Positions 8,476 through 17,687 are shown, counted from the first letter of the stretch. The stretch: DNA of 64,000 nucleotides from Thauera butanivorans NBRC 103042 (GCF_001591165.1 NZ_BCUG01000002.1:1-64000), one strand, 5' to 3'. Translations and numbers: made by a program. Notes: a model not told the origin generated them from the sequence alone.

Positions 8476-9918
8476 ATGGCCGAAGAGAACCAGTTTTTCC
8501 GTCCCGTAAGAGACTTCTGCCAGCGCCAGGTCATGACCTGCGGCGCGGGCGACAGCCTGGTGTCGGCCGTCGCCGTGATGCGCGAGCGCAACATTTCCAG
8601 CATGGTGGTACTCGGCGACGGCATGCCCGAAGGCATCTTCACCGACCGCGATCTGCGCAACAAAGTCGTCGCCCCGGGGCGTTCACCGGTCGAGCTGACG
8701 GTGGGCGACGTCATGCACTCGCCGCTGGCCACGATCGGCGAGGACGACATGCTGTACGAAGCGCTGTACCGCATGTCGCGCCTGAAGATCCACCGCCTGG
8801 TGGTGGTCGATGAGCAGGGCGCGCTGGCCGGCATCATCACCGACACCGACATCCTTCGCCTGCAGGCGCACTCGCCGCACCAACTGGTGCTCGACATCGA
8901 GAAAGCCGCTTCGGTCGAAGACCTGCGCGCGCTGCACATCCGCATCCAGAACCTGGTGCTGCATCTGTCCGGCACCGGCGTGCCGATCCGCGACATGGTC
9001 AAGCTGATCGCCCACCTCAACGACCAGGTGCTGATCCGGCTCATCGCGCTGCTGCGCGCCGAGCGCTACGCCGATCTCACCGACGATTTCGCCTTCGTCG
9101 TCATGGGCAGCGAAGGCCGCGGCGAGCAGACACTGACCACCGACCAGGACAACGCCATCATCTACGCCGACGATCTGCCGGCTGCCGACGTCGCCCGCCT
9201 GGAAGCCTTCTCGCACGACCTCATCGGCGCCCTGATCTCGATCGGCGTGCCCGCCTGCAAGGGCGGCATCATGGCGCGCAATCCGGAATGGCGGCGCAGC
9301 CTGTCGGGCTGGAAAACGGAACTCAACCGCTGGCTGACGACGCCGAAGCCCGAGAACGTCATGACCGGCAGCATGTTCATGGATCTTCGCGCACTGTACG
9401 GCCGCGACGATCTGGTGCGCTCGCTCAGGGAGCACGCCTTCACCATGCTGAGCACCGATCAGGGCTTCCTGATGCGCATGGCACAGAACATGACCAACTT
9501 CCGGCCACCGCTGGGCTGGTTCGGCAAGATCAAGCTGGAAAAGAACGGCCCCCATCGCGGCAAGCTCGACATCAAGAAGGCCGGCATCTTCGCCATCACC
9601 GACGGCGTCAAGGCTCTGGCGATGGAAGCGCGCAGGCTCGAGGGCAGCACCCACGACCGCATCGAGATGCTGGTCGAGACCCAGGTTATGAATCCACAGG
9701 ACGCCCGCAACCTGATCGCGAGCTTCGATTTCCTGGTCGCGACGCGCCTTCGCGGCCAGGTCGACGCCCTGCGCGCCGGCGCCGAGCCCAGCAACTACGT
9801 CGCCCTGGAAAGCCTCAACACCATGCAACAGGGCGAACTGCGGCTGGCGCTCGAGCAGGTGGCCCGCTTCCAGGACTTCATCAAGCACCACTTCCGCCTG
9901 CACCTGTTGCGCAACTGA
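8476..9918 (+). CDS. CBS-domain / DUF294 putative nucleotidyltransferase
   Basis: A 480-aa cytoplasmic protein. Residues about 10-135 form a pair of CBS domains (VVLGDGMPEGIFTDRDLRNK and VVVDEQGALAGIITDTD), which usually sense adenine nucleotides. Residues about 200-330 are a DUF294-type nucleotidyltransferase-like domain with GSEGRGEQTLTTDQDNA, which resembles the GlnD active site GSxxR plus acidic residues. A DUF294 C-terminal helical domain follows. Many relatives also carry an N-terminal cyclic-nucleotide-binding domain, which is missing here. Substrate is unknown. In related bacteria such genes often lie near a 3'-5' exonuclease; none is seen here. Confidence 0.8.
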   Translation: MAEENQFFRPVRDFCQRQVMTCGAGDSLVSAVAVMRERNISSMVVLGDGMPEGIFTDRDLRNKVVAPGRSPVELTVGDVMHSPLATIGEDDMLYEALYRMSRLKIHRLVVVDEQGALAGIITDTDILRLQAHSPHQLVLDIEKAASVEDLRALHIRIQNLVLHLSGTGVPIRDMVKLIAHLNDQVLIRLIALLRAERYADLTDDFAFVVMGSEGRGEQTLTTDQDNAIIYADDLPAADVARLEAFSHDLIGALISIGVPACKGGIMARNPEWRRSLSGWKTELNRWLTTPKPENVMTGSMFMDLRALYGRDDLVRSLREHAFTMLSTDQGFLMRMAQNMTNFRPPLGWFGKIKLEKNGPHRGKLDIKKAGIFAITDGVKALAMEARRLEGSTHDRIEMLVETQVMNPQDARNLIASFDFLVATRLRGQVDALRAGAEPSNYVALESLNTMQQGELRLALEQVARFQDFIKHHFRLHLLRN

Positions 9919-9946
9919 GCGCGCCCGGCCGCGGGGCAGCGCTCAG
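9915..9946. terminator. Candidate bidirectional stem-loop between convergent genes
   Basis: CTGAGCGC at 9915-9922 pairs with GCGCTCAG at 9939-9946 over a GC-rich 16-nt loop. The two stop codons of the convergent genes lie in opposite arms of the stem. There is no T-run, so strict intrinsic termination is doubtful. Confidence 0.4.
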
Positions 9947-10860
9947 GCCACCGGGTCGGCGTCCTGCACCGGAGCGCGCACCACGCACACCGCCGTCGCC
10001 CGCGGCACGATGCAGCGCCCGCTCGCCTCGACCGTCGCCCGGGTGAACGCGGCGCCGAGCAGCAGGATCAGCGACGAGTAATTCACCCACATCAGCAGCA
10101 GCACCAGCGAGCCCGCCGCGCCGTAGGACGACGCGGTGGCGGTGGTCGACAGGTACAGCGCGATCAGCGATCGCCCCAGCACGAACAGCAGCGCAGTCAC
10201 CAGCGCCCCCAGCCAGACGTCGCGCCAGCCCAGCACCACGTCCGGCAGCACGCGGAAAATGGCGCCGAACAGCAAGGTTATGACAACGAGCGACACGATC
10301 CAGTCCGCCCCCAGCAGCACGAAGCCCGGCACCGGCAGCCAGTCCTGCGCAAAGGCCACCACCGTCCGCATCGCCACGCTCAGCGCCAGCGACACCAGCA
10401 GCACGAAGCCGATCGCCAGCACCACGGTCAGCGACAGCAGCCGTGTCTTCAGGTAATTGAGCACGCCGCTGCGCGTGGGCTGCGGCGCCACGCTCCAGAT
10501 CGCGTTCAGCGCGCCCTGCATCTGCGCGAACACCGTCGTCGCGCCGAAGATCATCGCACCGAAGCCGGCGATGGTCGGCAGCAGGCCGCTGTGCTGGATG
10601 CGGCTGTTCTCCACCGCGGTCTGCACCGCGGTCGCCGCCTCGACCCCGATCGCCGCTTCGAGCTGCTGCACGATCTCGCCCTGCGCCGCACGTTCCCCCA
10701 GCACCAGGCCGACGATGCTCACCGCCACGATCATCACCGGCGCCACCGAGAACACGGTGAAGAACGCCAGCGCCGCCGCATGCACGAACACCTGCGCCTC
10801 CAGCCACACGCGCACCGTGGTTTTCGCCACAGCGACCCAATACTGCACCCAAGCCTTCAT
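9943..10860 (-). CDS. YihY/UPF0761-family inner membrane protein
   Basis: A 305-aa integral membrane protein of the YihY/BrkB family (once called RNase BN in error). Several strong hydrophobic helices are visible, for example AALAFFTVFSVAPVMIVAV (about 27-46), LLSLTVVLAIGFVLLVSLAL (about 140-160), FVLLGADWIVSLVVITLLFG and AAGSLVLLLMWVNYSSLILL near the C-terminus. The family motif around the first helix (ALAFFTVFSVAP) is present. Function is unknown; export or envelope roles have been proposed. It is convergent with the CBS-DUF294 gene and divergent from yqeY. Confidence 0.85.
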   Translation of the reverse strand: MKAWVQYWVAVAKTTVRVWLEAQVFVHAAALAFFTVFSVAPVMIVAVSIVGLVLGERAAQGEIVQQLEAAIGVEAATAVQTAVENSRIQHSGLLPTIAGFGAMIFGATTVFAQMQGALNAIWSVAPQPTRSGVLNYLKTRLLSLTVVLAIGFVLLVSLALSVAMRTVVAFAQDWLPVPGFVLLGADWIVSLVVITLLFGAIFRVLPDVVLGWRDVWLGALVTALLFVLGRSLIALYLSTTATASSYGAAGSLVLLLMWVNYSSLILLLGAAFTRATVEASGRCIVPRATAVCVVRAPVQDADPVA

Positions 10861-10998
10861 CGGGGGATTTCCATCGAGTTGAGCATGGAGTCATTTAGCG
10901 CATGACGGCGGCAGGAGGCAAGCTTTCGCTGCTCTTCCGCCAGCCGTCGACTGCGGTAAACTCCCGCGCACTGGAACACCTTACAACCGGAGCCCCCG

Positions 10999-11436
10999 AT
11001 GAGCCTGCTGGCCCAACTGAAGAAAGATTCCCTGCTCGCGCGCAAAGCCGCCGACAGCGCGCGCGTCACCCTGCTGAGCACCCTGATCGGCGAAGCCGAG
11101 ATGGTCGGCAAGAACGCAGGCAACCGTGAAAGCACCGACGACGAAGTGCAGCAGACCATCCGCAAATTCCTGAAGAACAACCAGGAAGCCCTCGGCGTGA
11201 TCAAGGACGCCGAGCGCCGCGCGGCGCTCGAACAGGAGTCGACCATCCTGACCGCCTACCTGCCGCCGATGGCGAGCGAGGAAGAAGTGAAGGCCTTCAT
11301 CGCCGGCACCGTGGCCGGCCTGGCCGACCGCTCACCCAAGCAGATGGGCGTGGTGATGGGCGCGCTGAAGGCAAAGTTCGGCACCAGCTTCGATGCCAAA
11401 CAAGCAAATGCCTGGGTGAAGGAAGCGCTGGGCTGA
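10999..11436 (+). CDS. GatB/YqeY domain protein
   Basis: A 145-aa soluble protein of the YqeY family, related to the tail domain of the tRNA amidotransferase subunit GatB. It starts MSLLAQLKKDSLLARKA and has the conserved LLSTLIGEAE and LPPMASEEEVKAFI segments, ending in a small helical domain (VMGALKAKFGTSFDAKQANA). Family members bind or act on tRNA-linked processes, but the exact role is unknown. In many proteobacteria it follows rpsU; here it stands alone with GGAG 8 nt before the ATG and TAAACT at 10957-10962 as a possible -10. Confidence 0.88.
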   Translation: MSLLAQLKKDSLLARKAADSARVTLLSTLIGEAEMVGKNAGNRESTDDEVQQTIRKFLKNNQEALGVIKDAERRAALEQESTILTAYLPPMASEEEVKAFIAGTVAGLADRSPKQMGVVMGALKAKFGTSFDAKQANAWVKEALG

Positions 11437-11449
11437 ACGCCTCCCCTGA

Positions 11450-13270
11450 TCAATGCAGCGCAGCGTGGATCTGCTCGGCGAGCTTGCGGCTGACGCCGTC
11501 CACGCGGCACAAGTCTTCCACCGTGGCTTCGCGCACGCCGTCCAGGCCGCCGAAGGCGGCGAGCAGGTTGCGGCGGCGTGAGGGGCCGACGCCGGGAATG
11601 TCTTCCAGCTTCGAGCCGACACGCGCCTTGCCGCGCTTGGCGCGATGGCCGGTGATGGCGAAGCGGTGGGCCTCGTCGCGGATTTCGACGATCAAGTGCA
11701 GTGCCGCCGATTCGCCGCCCAGCGCGAGGCCTTCGCGGCCGTCGGGGAAGATCAGCGTCTCCAGGCCGGCCTTGCGGCCCTCGCCTTTCGCCACGCCGAC
11801 CATCGCCACCGCCTCCAGGCCGATGTCGGCAAGAGTTTCGCACGCGGCGCCGACCTGGCCCTTGCCGCCGTCGATCAGGATCAGGTCGGGGCACACGCCC
11901 TCCCCGGCCGCGACCTTGCCGTAGCGCTTCTCCAGCGCCTGGCGCATCGCGGCGAAGTCGTCGCCGGGCGTGATGCCACTGATGTTGTAGCGGCGGTATT
12001 CGGCCCGCTTCATGGCGCCGGCCTCGCACACCACGCATGAAGCCACCGTGGCCTCGCCCATGGTGTGGCTGATGTCGAAGCATTCGATGCGCTGCGGCGC
12101 TTCGTCCATGCCGAGCGCCACCCGCAGGGCTTCGAGGCGTTGTTCGATGCGGCCGGCGTCGCGCGCCCGCGCCTGGATCGCCAGCCGGGCGTTCTTCTCG
12201 GCCATCTCCATCCAGGCCTTTTCCGCGGCGAAACGCGGCGAGACGATACCGGGCGGGCGCTCGGTGATCTCGGCCAGCGCTTCACGCACCGGCTCCGGCG
12301 GCAGGTTGACCAGGATGCGGGCCGGGATCGGATGCAGGCCATAGTGCTGTTCGACGAAGGCCAGCAGGCAGTCTGCCGCGCCCGACGACGCGCCTCCGCT
12401 GGGGAATTGCGGCCGGTCGCCGAGGTGGCGGCCGCCGCGCACCATGGCGATGTTCACACAGGTGAGGCCGTCTTCCTCGACGGCAGCGAGGATGTCGACG
12501 TCCTCGTCCTTGCGGCTGTCGACGAACTGCTTGTGCAGCACCGCCTGCAGCATGCGCACCTGGTCGCGGCAGGCGGCGGCCTCCTCGAAGGCCAGGCGCT
12601 CGGAGGCGGCGTGCATGCGCGCGGTGAGGTCGTCGATGACTTCGCTGGTCTGGCCGTCGAGAAAACCGGCGGCAAGCCTGACGTCGGCGGCATAGGCTTC
12701 GGGCTCGATCAGGCCGACACAGGGCGCGGTGCAGCGCTTGATCTGGTGCAGCAGGCAGGGGCGCGAGCGGTTGGCGAAGACGGAATTCTCGCAGGTGCGC
12801 AACTGAAAGGTCTTCTGCAGCAGATGGATGCTTTCGCGCACCGCCCAGGCGTTGGGAAAAGGCCCGAAGTAGCGCGCACCCTTGGCGAAGGCGCCGCGGT
12901 GGTAGGCCAGGCGCGGGAAGGCATCGTCGGAGAGTTCGATGTAGGGGTAGGTCTTGTCGTCGCGGAACAGGATGTTGTAGCGCGGCGCCAGGCTCTTGAT
13001 GAGGTTGTTCTCGAGGAGCAGCGCCTCGGCCTCGGAGCGCGTGGCAGTGATGTCGACGCGCTGGATCTGCGCGACCATCATCGCGATGCGCGGGCTGGAA
13101 AGGGTCTTCTGGAAGTAGCTGGAGACGCGGCGCTTGAGGTTCTTGGCCTTGCCGACGTAGAGCACCTTGTCGTCCGCGCCGATCATGCGATAGACGCCCG
13201 GCTCCTCGGTGAGGGTGCGCAGGAAGGACTTGGCGTCGAAGGCGGGAGGGGTGGGTGTCGGATCGGTCAT
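11450..13270 (-). CDS. uvrC: UvrABC system protein C
   Basis: A 606-aa excinuclease subunit that makes both incisions in nucleotide excision repair. An N-terminal GIY-YIG nuclease domain (about 20-100, PGVYRMIGADDKVLYVGKAK) is followed by a Cys-containing region (RSRPCLLHQIKRCTAPC), a UVR motif near 205-240, the RNase H-like endonuclease domain (RIECFDISHTMGEATVASCV, about 400, and LILIDGGKGQ, about 470) and two helix-hairpin-helix motifs at the end (EDIPGVGPSRRRNLL and GGLDGVREATVEDL). Length is normal. It is the last gene of the rpoE-to-uvrC series and is convergent with yqeY. Confidence 0.96.
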   Translation of the reverse strand: MTDPTPTPPAFDAKSFLRTLTEEPGVYRMIGADDKVLYVGKAKNLKRRVSSYFQKTLSSPRIAMMVAQIQRVDITATRSEAEALLLENNLIKSLAPRYNILFRDDKTYPYIELSDDAFPRLAYHRGAFAKGARYFGPFPNAWAVRESIHLLQKTFQLRTCENSVFANRSRPCLLHQIKRCTAPCVGLIEPEAYAADVRLAAGFLDGQTSEVIDDLTARMHAASERLAFEEAAACRDQVRMLQAVLHKQFVDSRKDEDVDILAAVEEDGLTCVNIAMVRGGRHLGDRPQFPSGGASSGAADCLLAFVEQHYGLHPIPARILVNLPPEPVREALAEITERPPGIVSPRFAAEKAWMEMAEKNARLAIQARARDAGRIEQRLEALRVALGMDEAPQRIECFDISHTMGEATVASCVVCEAGAMKRAEYRRYNISGITPGDDFAAMRQALEKRYGKVAAGEGVCPDLILIDGGKGQVGAACETLADIGLEAVAMVGVAKGEGRKAGLETLIFPDGREGLALGGESAALHLIVEIRDEAHRFAITGHRAKRGKARVGSKLEDIPGVGPSRRRNLLAAFGGLDGVREATVEDLCRVDGVSRKLAEQIHAALH

Positions 13271-13326
13271 GCGGGTGGCTCAAGCGCCAGAGGTGTTCGA
13301 CGGGCGACAAGAAGGGCGCTTCGGGA

Positions 13327-14472
13327 TTATCCGTCCTTGCGCAGCATTTCGGTGCGCTGCTCGCCGATGCTGGCGGCGGTCATCGCCGGCGCAGTGCCGG
13401 CATCGTCGGCGATCGCGATCACCACCTGCCGTGCCTGGACGTAGGCGGGGTGGAGTTCGAGCCCGAAAGGGTCGGCCAGCCAGGCGGGAGACTCGGCGGC
13501 GGGGACGATCGCGGCCAGCCGGGCGAGGTTTTCCGCGTCGGGCACCGGCGCCCAGCGGTCGAGCAGTTCGGCGGCGAGGTCGGGCCGGTTGCAGACGAGC
13601 AGCATGTCGCAGCCGGCTTCATGCGCAGTACGGGCACGGCCGACGATGTCACCGGCGACGCGGGCGCCTTCCATGTTGAGATCGTCGCTGAAAATCACGC
13701 CCTGGAAGCCGAGGCGCGTGCGCAACACCTCCTTCAACCAGAACGGCGAGAAACCAGCCGGCTGCGGCGCCGGGCTGGGGTCGGCCCTGGGGTAGATGAC
13801 GTGGGCGGGCATCACGCCGGCGAGCTGGCGGCCGAGGCGGTGGCGGTAGGGAGCGATGTCCTCGTTCCAGAGCGTGTCGAAGTCGCGCGTGTCTACCGGC
13901 ACTTCGTGGTGCGAGTCGGCCTCGGCGAAACCGTGGCCGGGAAAGTGCTTGCCGACCGCGCCCATGCCCGCCTGTGCCATGCCGGCAACCACCGCCTGGG
14001 CCAGCGCGGCGACCGCCTGCGGATCGCGATGGAAAGCGCGGTTGCCGATGGCGCGACAGGTGCCATAGTCGAGGTCGAGCACCGGCGCAAAGCTGAGGTC
14101 GACGCCATGCACGCGCAGTTCGGCAGCCAGCACGAAGCCGGCGGCACGCGCGGCATCGAGCGCGGCGAAGTGGTCCTGCTCCCACAGCACGCCGAGGCTG
14201 CGCATCGACGGCAGGCGGGTGAAGCCATCCGAACGGAAGCGCTGCACCCTGCCGCCTTCATGATCGACCGCGATGATCAGCGCCGGATCGCGCAGCGCGC
14301 GGATGTCGGCGGTCAATGCGCGCAACTGCTCCGAGCCGGTGTAGTTGCGCGCGAACAGGATCACCCCGCCGACCAGCGGATCGAGCAGGCACTCGCGTTC
14401 TTCGTCGGTCAGCGCGGTGCCGGCGACGTCGATCATGACGGGGCCGCGGGGAAGCGAAACGGGGAAGGTCAT
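13327..14472 (-). CDS. nagZ: Beta-N-acetylhexosaminidase NagZ
   Basis: A 381-aa glycoside hydrolase family 3 enzyme that removes GlcNAc from anhydro-muropeptides in cytoplasmic peptidoglycan recycling. The family motif KHFPGHGFAEADSHHEVP (about 165-185) includes the catalytic His of the mobile loop; GVIFSDDLNMEGA (about 240) carries the catalytic Asp. ATG 14472 is preferred because GAGG lies 8 nt upstream and the sequence then starts like known NagZ; another ATG 24 nt earlier would overlap the Fic gene. It normally follows acpS in related genomes but here a Fic gene comes between. Confidence 0.92.
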   Translation of the reverse strand: MTFPVSLPRGPVMIDVAGTALTDEERECLLDPLVGGVILFARNYTGSEQLRALTADIRALRDPALIIAVDHEGGRVQRFRSDGFTRLPSMRSLGVLWEQDHFAALDAARAAGFVLAAELRVHGVDLSFAPVLDLDYGTCRAIGNRAFHRDPQAVAALAQAVVAGMAQAGMGAVGKHFPGHGFAEADSHHEVPVDTRDFDTLWNEDIAPYRHRLGRQLAGVMPAHVIYPRADPSPAPQPAGFSPFWLKEVLRTRLGFQGVIFSDDLNMEGARVAGDIVGRARTAHEAGCDMLLVCNRPDLAAELLDRWAPVPDAENLARLAAIVPAAESPAWLADPFGLELHPAYVQARQVVIAIADDAGTAPAMTAASIGEQRTEMLRKDG

Positions 14473-14485
14473 CGAAAAAGCCTCA

Positions 14486-15619
14486 TCAGGGCGCAAACGT
14501 GTCGTTGCGGTTCAATTCATAGGCCGTGCTGCGCCCACCGTCCGGCGTCTTGCGCAACACCCCATGTGCGATCAGTTCGTTGATGTCGCGCAATGCGGTA
14601 TCCGGCGAACATTTTGCAATCGCCGCCCACTTGCGGCTGGTGAGCTTGCCGTCGAATCCATCGAGCAGACGATTGAGCAGCTTGACCTGGCGCGCGTTCA
14701 TCGGCGTGTGGCTCCAGCGAAGCCAGAAACGGGCCTTGAAGAACACCGCATCGAGCGCAGCCTGCGCGTCATCGACCGCGTGCTGCAAGGCATCGAGGAA
14801 CCAGCTCAGCCATTCGGTGACGTCCAGATCGCCCTTCTGCGTGCGTTCCAGCACATCGTAGTAGTCGCGCCGTGAACGCTGGATCTGCGCAGACAAGCTG
14901 TAGAAACGCTGGGGACTGGTATCGGCACGGGCAAGGAAAAGATCACCGATTGCACGGCCGATGCGGCCGTTGCCGTCATCGAAAGGATGCAGCGTGACGA
15001 ACCAGAGGTGCGCCAACCCAGCCTTGACGAGCGCAGGTTCGCCACTGCCGCCGTTGGCCCACACCAGGAAACGAGCCATCTCCATCGATAAACGTGCGGC
15101 TGGCGGCGCTTCATAGTGCACCTTCTGTCGATAGGGTGGCCCGGCAACGACCTGCATCGGCCTTTTGGCATCATCCCGCCACCTGCCGACCGAAATACGG
15201 TTCAAGCCGCTGTAGCCGGTAGGAAACAGCGCAGCATGCCAGCCGAAAAGCCGTTCCTGGGTGATGGGCGCCTCGCAGTACAGCGTTGCATCGAGCACCG
15301 TCTCCACCACGCCTTCTACGTGGCGATCGACAGGGGCCAAGGCACCGATATCGACACCGAGCCGGCGCGCAATGGAAGAACGCACGGACTCGGCATTCAG
15401 GATTTCCCCTTCGATCTCGCTCGTCCGCAACACGTCTTCCGTCAGTGCGGCGAGGCTGGCCTGATCGCGCAGACCGACGCCGACATCAGCCAGGCGGCCG
15501 AGAAGGATGCCCTGGCTGCGGCTGACCGCAGCCAGCCGTTCCGCCAGCGCCGGCAAGTCGTAGCGCCATTGCGGCCAGTCGTCCGCCTGCCAGATGTAAA
15601 GCCCGTCTCCGCTCATCAT
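14486..15619 (-). CDS. Fic-family AMP transferase (class II, self-inhibited) with C-terminal winged helix
   Basis: A 377-aa Fic protein. The core motif HPFDDGNGRIGR at 211-222 matches HPFx[D/E]GNGRxxR, including the catalytic His. An inhibitory helix motif TSEIEG at 66-71 fits [S/T]xxxE[G/N] and lies N-terminal to the core, which defines class II. The N-terminal DUF4172-like region starts YIWQADDWPQWRYD, and the C-terminus (about 290-370) reads as a winged helix. Fic enzymes usually AMPylate proteins; the target here is unknown. The gene sits between acpS and nagZ with a 113-nt gap upstream and 13 nt downstream, on the same strand. No toxin partner is seen. Confidence 0.9.
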   Translation of the reverse strand: MMSGDGLYIWQADDWPQWRYDLPALAERLAAVSRSQGILLGRLADVGVGLRDQASLAALTEDVLRTSEIEGEILNAESVRSSIARRLGVDIGALAPVDRHVEGVVETVLDATLYCEAPITQERLFGWHAALFPTGYSGLNRISVGRWRDDAKRPMQVVAGPPYRQKVHYEAPPAARLSMEMARFLVWANGGSGEPALVKAGLAHLWFVTLHPFDDGNGRIGRAIGDLFLARADTSPQRFYSLSAQIQRSRRDYYDVLERTQKGDLDVTEWLSWFLDALQHAVDDAQAALDAVFFKARFWLRWSHTPMNARQVKLLNRLLDGFDGKLTSRKWAAIAKCSPDTALRDINELIAHGVLRKTPDGGRSTAYELNRNDTFAP

Positions 15620-15732
15620 GTGGCGATTGTGGAGGAGATGGCTTGCAGCAGCAAGTTATTCACCGCATGGTTTGCGGCGAACAGGACAAACAATCGCCGC
15701 ATGGAACATATGGACGGGAATAAAGCGACAAC

Positions 15733-16128
15733 TCAACCGGCACGTGTATCAGTAGTGCACTCGATCACCGCGAAAGCCACGACTGTATCGCCCTCGTCGC
15801 TGATGCTCAGGTGCGCGCTCAAGCCCTCGTCGCGCATGTGGGCGGCGAGGCGTTCGTCGTAGCGGTAACCGGGTTTGCCGAGCGCATCGTGGGCGACCGC
15901 GACCCCGTGCAGCGTGGCGGGCACGGCGACGCCGGTGCCGAGCGCCTTGCCGAAGGCTTCCTTGGCGGCGAAGCGTTTGGCGAGGAAGCGCGCCGGGTCG
16001 CGGTGGGCGCGCCAGGCATCGACTTCGGACGCGGCGAGGATGCGCAGCGCGAAGCGTTCGCCGTGGCGTTCCAGTGCGTCGCGCATGCGCTGCACATGCA
16101 CGATGTCGGTGCCGATGCCGTGGATCAC
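15733..16128 (-). CDS. acpS: Holo-[acyl-carrier-protein] synthase
   Basis: A 131-aa phosphopantetheinyl transferase that moves 4'-phosphopantetheine from CoA to the Ser of ACP. It has the start motif GIGTDIVHVQRM (about 4-15) with the Mg-binding Asp, and RFLAKRFAAKEAFGKALGTG (about 47-66) with the Glu of the second conserved motif. The start is GTG (16128), 14 nt after the pdxJ stop. Its substrate, AcpP, is encoded at 30.3 kb in this window. PdxJ-AcpS adjacency is usual in proteobacteria. Confidence 0.95.
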   Translation of the reverse strand: MIHGIGTDIVHVQRMRDALERHGERFALRILAASEVDAWRAHRDPARFLAKRFAAKEAFGKALGTGVAVPATLHGVAVAHDALGKPGYRYDERLAAHMRDEGLSAHLSISDEGDTVVAFAVIECTTDTRAG

Positions 16129-16142
16129 GCCGCCCTGCCCGT

Positions 16143-16895
16143 TCAGGCCGCTTGTGCGGCTTCGCGCATCAGTCGCTTCATTTCGGCCACGGCCTGGCGC
16201 AGGCCGACGAAGACCGCGCGGCTGACGATGGCATGGCCGATGTGCAGTTCGCGGATGCCGTGCAGGCGGGCGATGGGGCCGACGTTGTAGTAGTTGAGCG
16301 CATGGCCGGCATTGAAGCGCATGCCCAGCCGACGCACCGCTTCACCGGCGTCGCGGACCTTGGCGAATTCGGCCAGCACTGCCGGCGACTCGGTGTCGCG
16401 GCCAGCGGCGTGGAAGGCGTGGGCATAGGGGCCGGTATGGATTTCGCAGACGCGCGCGCCGATGCGCTCGGCGGCTTCGATCTGCTCGATCTCGGCGTCG
16501 ATGAACACGCTGGTGACGATGCCGGCGTCGGCCAGGCGGGCGATGACGTCCTTCAGGCGTGCTTCCTGCGCGACGATGTCCAGCCCGCCTTCGGTAGTCA
16601 CTTCGTGACGGCCTTCGGGCACCAGCATCGCCATTTCCGGCTTCGTGCGACAGGCGATGTCGACCATCTCGTCGGTCGCCGCCATTTCCAGGTTGAGCTT
16701 GACCTGGGTCAGCTCGCGCAGCCGTCGCACGTCGTCGTCGTTGATGTGGCGGCGGTCTTCGCGCAGGTGGATGGTGATGCCGTCCGCGCCGCCGAGATGG
16801 GCTTCGACGCCCGCCCATACCGGATCGGGTTCCCAGGTGCGGCGCGCCTGGCGCAGCGTGGCGACATGGTCGATGTTGACGCCGAGTTCGATCAT
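16143..16895 (-). CDS. pdxJ: Pyridoxine 5'-phosphate synthase
   Basis: A 250-aa TIM-barrel enzyme that condenses 1-deoxy-xylulose 5-phosphate with 3-amino-2-oxopropyl phosphate to pyridoxine 5'-phosphate (DXP-dependent B6 pathway). Typical segments are ELGVNIDHVATLRQAR (N-terminus), GADGITIHLREDRRHI (about 40-55), VPEGRHEVTTEGGLD (about 95-110) and GHALNYYNVGPIARLHGI (near 210-230). ATG 16895 overlaps the recO stop by one base (TGATG); the TTG just before it is less likely. Confidence 0.95.
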   Translation of the reverse strand: MIELGVNIDHVATLRQARRTWEPDPVWAGVEAHLGGADGITIHLREDRRHINDDDVRRLRELTQVKLNLEMAATDEMVDIACRTKPEMAMLVPEGRHEVTTEGGLDIVAQEARLKDVIARLADAGIVTSVFIDAEIEQIEAAERIGARVCEIHTGPYAHAFHAAGRDTESPAVLAEFAKVRDAGEAVRRLGMRFNAGHALNYYNVGPIARLHGIRELHIGHAIVSRAVFVGLRQAVAEMKRLMREAAQAA

Positions 16896-17665
16896 CAAAG
16901 CTCCTGCAATTCCTTCAGCACCCGGCGCGACTGCAAGGGCTGGCCGCCCAGGGTGTGGTTGATCAGCATGCGCAGCAACTGCTTGGACTGGGCCAGCGTC
17001 TCCGCGCGGGAGAAGTCGTCGGCGGCCATGTCGAGCAGGGTCTGGCCGGACAGCAGCGGCTGCTCGCCCAGCGCTGCGGCCGCTTCACCGCCTCCGCTGT
17101 CGCGGACTTCCTCTTCGAGGACTTCCAGCCGCACCGGGCCGCGTTCGATTATATAAAGGTAGCGCCCATCGGGCCGCACCGGCTCGCCGCTGTCGGCCTC
17201 GTGCTCCAGGCCGGCCTCGTAGCCCAGATCCTGCAACAGCGCGAGTTCGAAGCGGCGCAGGATGGGCGGCTCGGGCTCGCCGCGGCCGAGCGCGCGCACC
17301 GCTTCGGCGTAGGCGGCGAACAGGCGCGGATGAGCGTCTTCACGCGCGGTCAGGCGCACCAGCAGTTCATTGAGGTAGTAGCCGCAGATCAGTGCACGCC
17401 CGGTCAGCAGCGGCTGGCCGCCCTGCCATTCGGCGCGCACCAGGGTCTTGACCTCGCCGCCGCCGGACCAATCCATCAGCAGCGGCTGGAAGGCCATCAG
17501 CACGCCCCGCAGCTGCGAGTGCGGCCGCCGTGCGCCCTTGGCGACGAGCGCGACACGGCCATGATCACGCGAAAGGATTTCGACGATCAGGCTGGTCTCG
17601 CGCCAGGGATAGGTGTGCAGCACCCAGGCCGTTTGCTGTTCGACACGCTGCTTGGGGGCTGCCAT
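16895..17665 (-). CDS. recO: DNA repair protein RecO
   Basis: A 256-aa recombination mediator that loads RecA with RecR in RecF-pathway repair. The N-terminal OB fold begins around WVLHTYPWRETSLIVEILSR (13-32) and continues with VALVAKGARRPHS; the helical C-terminal part includes LRRFELALLQDLGYEAGLE (about 140-158). The cysteines of a zinc finger seen in some RecO proteins are not evident. It lies between era and pdxJ, the usual order in proteobacteria. Confidence 0.93.
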   Translation of the reverse strand: MAAPKQRVEQQTAWVLHTYPWRETSLIVEILSRDHGRVALVAKGARRPHSQLRGVLMAFQPLLMDWSGGGEVKTLVRAEWQGGQPLLTGRALICGYYLNELLVRLTAREDAHPRLFAAYAEAVRALGRGEPEPPILRRFELALLQDLGYEAGLEHEADSGEPVRPDGRYLYIIERGPVRLEVLEEEVRDSGGGEAAAALGEQPLLSGQTLLDMAADDFSRAETLAQSKQLLRMLINHTLGGQPLQSRRVLKELQEL

Positions 17666-17687
17666 CAGCGATTCGCTGCTCTTCTAC

